The notes below the pieces were generated by a model. It was given only the letters and a program-made list of their open reading frames with translations, was not told where the DNA came from and did not search any database. Source: Rhodamnia argentea (taxonomy: Eukaryota; Streptophyta; Magnoliopsida; Myrtales; Myrtaceae). From it: DNA of 64,000 bases. The stretch's first letter is position 1. Every line of letters begins with the position of its first letter. Below are positions 56,132 through 64,000 of the stretch, one piece after another. The stretch spans positions 28,216,934-28,280,933 of the forward strand of contig NC_063151.1 of the NCBI RefSeq assembly GCF_020921035.1. Direction: 5' to 3'. The translations under genes and the position numbers were made by a program.

Positions 56132-57494
56132 GTGTGAAGAGCTCTGAATGCATTGAGTGTGATTGTAGCTAAATGGTCATTGTGCTTAACTGTGTATTGA
56201 AAACCCAGTTTCCTTTGTGTACAAATAGGACAGGAAATGTTAACACAAAAAAAAAAAAAAAAAAAGGAAGAAGGTAAAAATTCCGCAAATTTGGCTCTTG
56301 CGAAAGGTAACTCCATACGGACCATGGAGACATACAGCTTCTGCAAAGAAGAATGAATTTGCCCATAATGAACTATGAATATCTAAGAGTGGCATGTTTG
56401 ATTTGATTTGCCTGTTTTCATTATGGTTTGAGGTTACTTGGACGGGTCACATCCAAAATTATGTTGTGTCTTCTCAGCTTTCCCAGTGATGTGCAATCAA
56501 AGTTTCCTCGCATGTTCTGAGATGGATGTCATCATTTTGCGACTGAAGAGCTTCTAATGTAGGTATACTCTTGAAGACTTGAGCACATGGATTTAAGATC
56601 CCGATCGCAAGCGAGGACGGCCCGTGTTGGAGAGAAGTAGAGTTGGATGTCGGACAGAATGACCGTCATCTTGCGCCTCCCTAAATGAGCGGGATCATGT
56701 TCCAATGTAGCATACCTGCATGTAGGTCCTCTAGCTCGAGCTAGATCGAACATAATCTTCATTAGCATCTTGGTTTTACCTGCAACTCCTGAGCTTGTGG
56801 AAAACCATGCTCTAGAATCCCGACGGAGAAAGAGAGAACTAGTGAAATATGTAAACTTTTGAGCACTCGAAGAGGATGGATCACCGTGAATTTGAGGTGG
56901 TGTTGTAACTTTAGAAATCAACATCTAAAAAGGATCCCTTCTCTCTAGCTCGCGACGCCCGGATGTCGTTTCTGATTTTGTACGTACAAACTTTGAAGTC
57001 TCGCTATCGAATAACCGACTGATCAAAGTACACAATTGATCGAGAAGGAGTCGGGCGAAGGAGTCGGGCCTTTTAATATATTCAATTAGATTCGGCTTTA
57101 CTCAAAAGTCTGAGTCGATGAGTTATTAATTCCTCTTATCATATTATTTTTAATTTTGAATTCGCAGTTTTGTCGAACATTAGCTCGACTCGATTTTTAA
57201 TTTTGAAGTTTAGCCGAAAAAAGAAAATGGCGCTTATTTTGCATGTTGACACAGAGGGGCGAACGGTTAGTAGAGACTTTGATGGGTCTCGTCGTCCAAC
57301 CCATTTTCCCACTCGGTTGTTCCAGGAAGGAAACGCGCACAAATAAAGTAATCGCCACTCAAAGACTCCGTCGTTACCCAAATCTCAGAACACCAAACTC
57401 CATTTCCATCTCGAACGAGGGAGAGAGAGAGAGAGAGAAGATATCAATCTGATCCTTCCCTTTCCTTCTTCGATCTCGTTTTGGTGGATCGTCA
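56037..57494. other. Spacer and promoter of the AGD5 gene with microsatellites
   Basis: A compound (TC)n/(TCTG)n tract lies at about 56062-56132 in the likely 3' UTR of the zinc-ribbon gene, with a poly-A run at about 56247-56264. The AGD5 leader has a (GA)n tract at about 57420-57440. Minus-strand frames (56532-56924) show no known domain. Confidence 0.5.
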
Positions 57495-62570
<5,076 letters not shown>

Positions 62571-64000
62571 GGAGATCAAACATTGTCATTCCCACTAAAT
62601 TTATGAGAAAAGAACCGAAGAGTCTACAGAAGCTTTTTCCTTCACTTGGGATTGTACACTATTTTGTAGAGGCAGGTCGGGTTTTCCATTCACATCAGCT
62701 GGTAGAGTTAATAGTATGAGTAGGCCTTGAGGGCAATAAAAGTGAATTTAGCGGCGATTTGGAACTTCCTTTTACCTGCTATATTGAATTTTGTGCATAT
62801 TTGATTCAACTCTTATACAGAGAAAGGGAGCAACTTCGAGGTTCATGATTCAAATAATATAAATTCACACTGCCCACATTTACTTTTTTTTTTTTTTTTT
62901 TGGGTCGAAGCCCACATTTACTTGGAATGTGATGGTTCCTTGGTCCAACCGACGAGTCCTGTGCTGGTAATTGTCCTAGTAGTTTCATTTGCCCGCTCAA
63001 CCCCTCTTCTTTGGGAATCCATTTTACAGTCGTTTGTTGGATTTTGATTCTTAAGCTTCTGAAGCTGGGACAATAATCGAACTAGTTTATGAAATTTTGA
63101 GCATCAGTAAGCTACGTTTAGAAAACTTCCTGGGAGCTTGAAGTTGTTGAGTTTATTGTTCGTTCCTTCTGAGAGGCATCACTTTCAATTTTCCAGGGAT
63201 TTATGTTGTTAATAGGCCATGGCGCAGGCTTCTAGTTCTCCATTCTAGAGTTGCCAATGTTTTCTCTGGTTTACATGGGCCAAAGATTGATGTTGCCAGC
63301 ATCTGGAGTGGTTGCCGACCATTCGTGTGTTCATCTTATGTTCCCCGAGCGTGATGAACGGTAAGGCCATTCATCGATCATCTAAAGAGCGGTACAAGAA
63401 GACAACCCATTAAGCAAAGGAGAATCACGACGAGATACGAGGCAAATAGGCAGTCCATGCAGGGAGACTAGAAACAGAGAGACCCACACAGGTCCCAAAT
63501 CTCGGAAGACCCAGTTTTGCGCTACCCGTTCTCACTATTAGCCCAACATTCGACTTGGGAGTTGGCCATTCAGTTTTTGTAGGACTCTGCTTCAATTTTT
63601 TTTGGTCGACATTATCTTGATGATCAGCGAGTGCATAGGGCTCGTTCTCTGAACCAGGATAAGTTAGACCTTCCATTCCCAACATAAAAATGCAACACGC
63701 AGCTGTTCTGCCGGGAAAAATTTTATGAGACAACCATTTTGATCGGGACACACTTCTGCTATTGGTTGTTTAGGTAACCTGAAAGTCCACGAACGAGCGC
63801 ATCGTCGGAGAAGGAGCAATCACTTGGATTTGAGCCCCCATATAGCACACAAAAATGTAGTGACGTCACCACTTTCCTATTATGAAAAGTTCACCTGTCT
63901 TTTTCTTTTCTGTTTTTTTTTTTTTTTTTTTTGTGTGGGAGAGAAGGTGGGGAAGAGCGCGCGCCGGGCGGGATGGGAGGGGAGGGTGTTGTGAGTTGAA
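62571..64000. other. 3' flank of AGD5 and unassigned sequence to the window end
   Basis: Probable 3' UTR up to about 62800, then AT-rich spacer with poly-T runs at 62884-62900 and 63913-63932. The minus-strand frame of 108 codons (63425-63751) has no domain I recognise. The last 70 bp turns G+C-rich (gcgcgcgccgggcggg), which may be the promoter or leader of the next gene, outside the window. Confidence 0.4.

Noticed and set aside
63425-63751. 108-codon minus-strand frame near the window end
   Set aside because: No family recognised, and no splice-consistent neighbour within the window. It cannot be supported as a gene without the sequence beyond 64000.

Overview
This window is nuclear DNA from a flowering plant, most likely a woody eudicot. 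The genes have GT-AG introns, encode plant-only families (THESEUS-type receptor kinase, ULTRAPETALA, Root_cap, DUF295 F-box, Bet v 1-type hormone binders), and sit among AT-rich spacers full of MITEs and LTR-element remnants. A G+C-rich core shared by several MITE-like copies reminded me of Myrtales genomes (Eucalyptus and relatives), but that is a weak inference.

Layout from left to right: the last two exons of a TRAPPII subunit TRS130/CLUB gene (500-857, +); a tRNA-Gln(CUG) (1723-1794, -); a membrane-anchored SAM-dependent methyltransferase (4435-5522, -, 2 exons); facing Copia gag fossils (about 8.8-10.3 kb); a HAL2-like 3'(2'),5'-bisphosphate nucleotidase (12263-14330, -, 3 exons); an intronless F-box/DUF295 gene (15383-16507, -); about 8 kb of repeat-rich spacer; an intronless THESEUS1-like receptor kinase (24457-27012, +); then a cluster (27.9-46.8 kb) in which Root_cap secreted-protein genes (two intact, one broken, two exon-1 relics, all -) are mixed with two Bet v 1/phytohormone-binding genes (+). 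After that come an ULTRAPETALA-like SAND-domain gene (48257-49281, -, 3 coding exons, one GC-AG intron), a plastid-targeted membrane protein with a four-cysteine zinc ribbon (53159-56036, +, 6 exons) and a complete ARF-GAP AGD5/NEVERSHED gene (57495-62570, +, 11 exons).

From memory, TRS130, the methyltransferase, AHL, THE1, Root_cap/LEA-related and AGD5 lie in this same order on Arabidopsis chromosome 5 (At5g54440, 54400, 54390, 54380, 54370, 54310). The window therefore looks like a conserved ancestral block, expanded by tandem duplication in the Root_cap interval and by MITE and LTR-element insertions. The ULTRAPETALA-like and zinc-ribbon genes are additions relative to the part of that order I remember.

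I see no bacterial-type operon, CRISPR array or clearly new molecular system. The most unusual things are: the mixed Root_cap/hormone-binder cluster; a pair of conserved small ORFs of unknown function carried by the Root_cap duplication; a hormone-binder copy in which two compensating indels rewrite 11 residues; and two non-autonomous DNA transposons whose ends and target-site duplications can be read directly.
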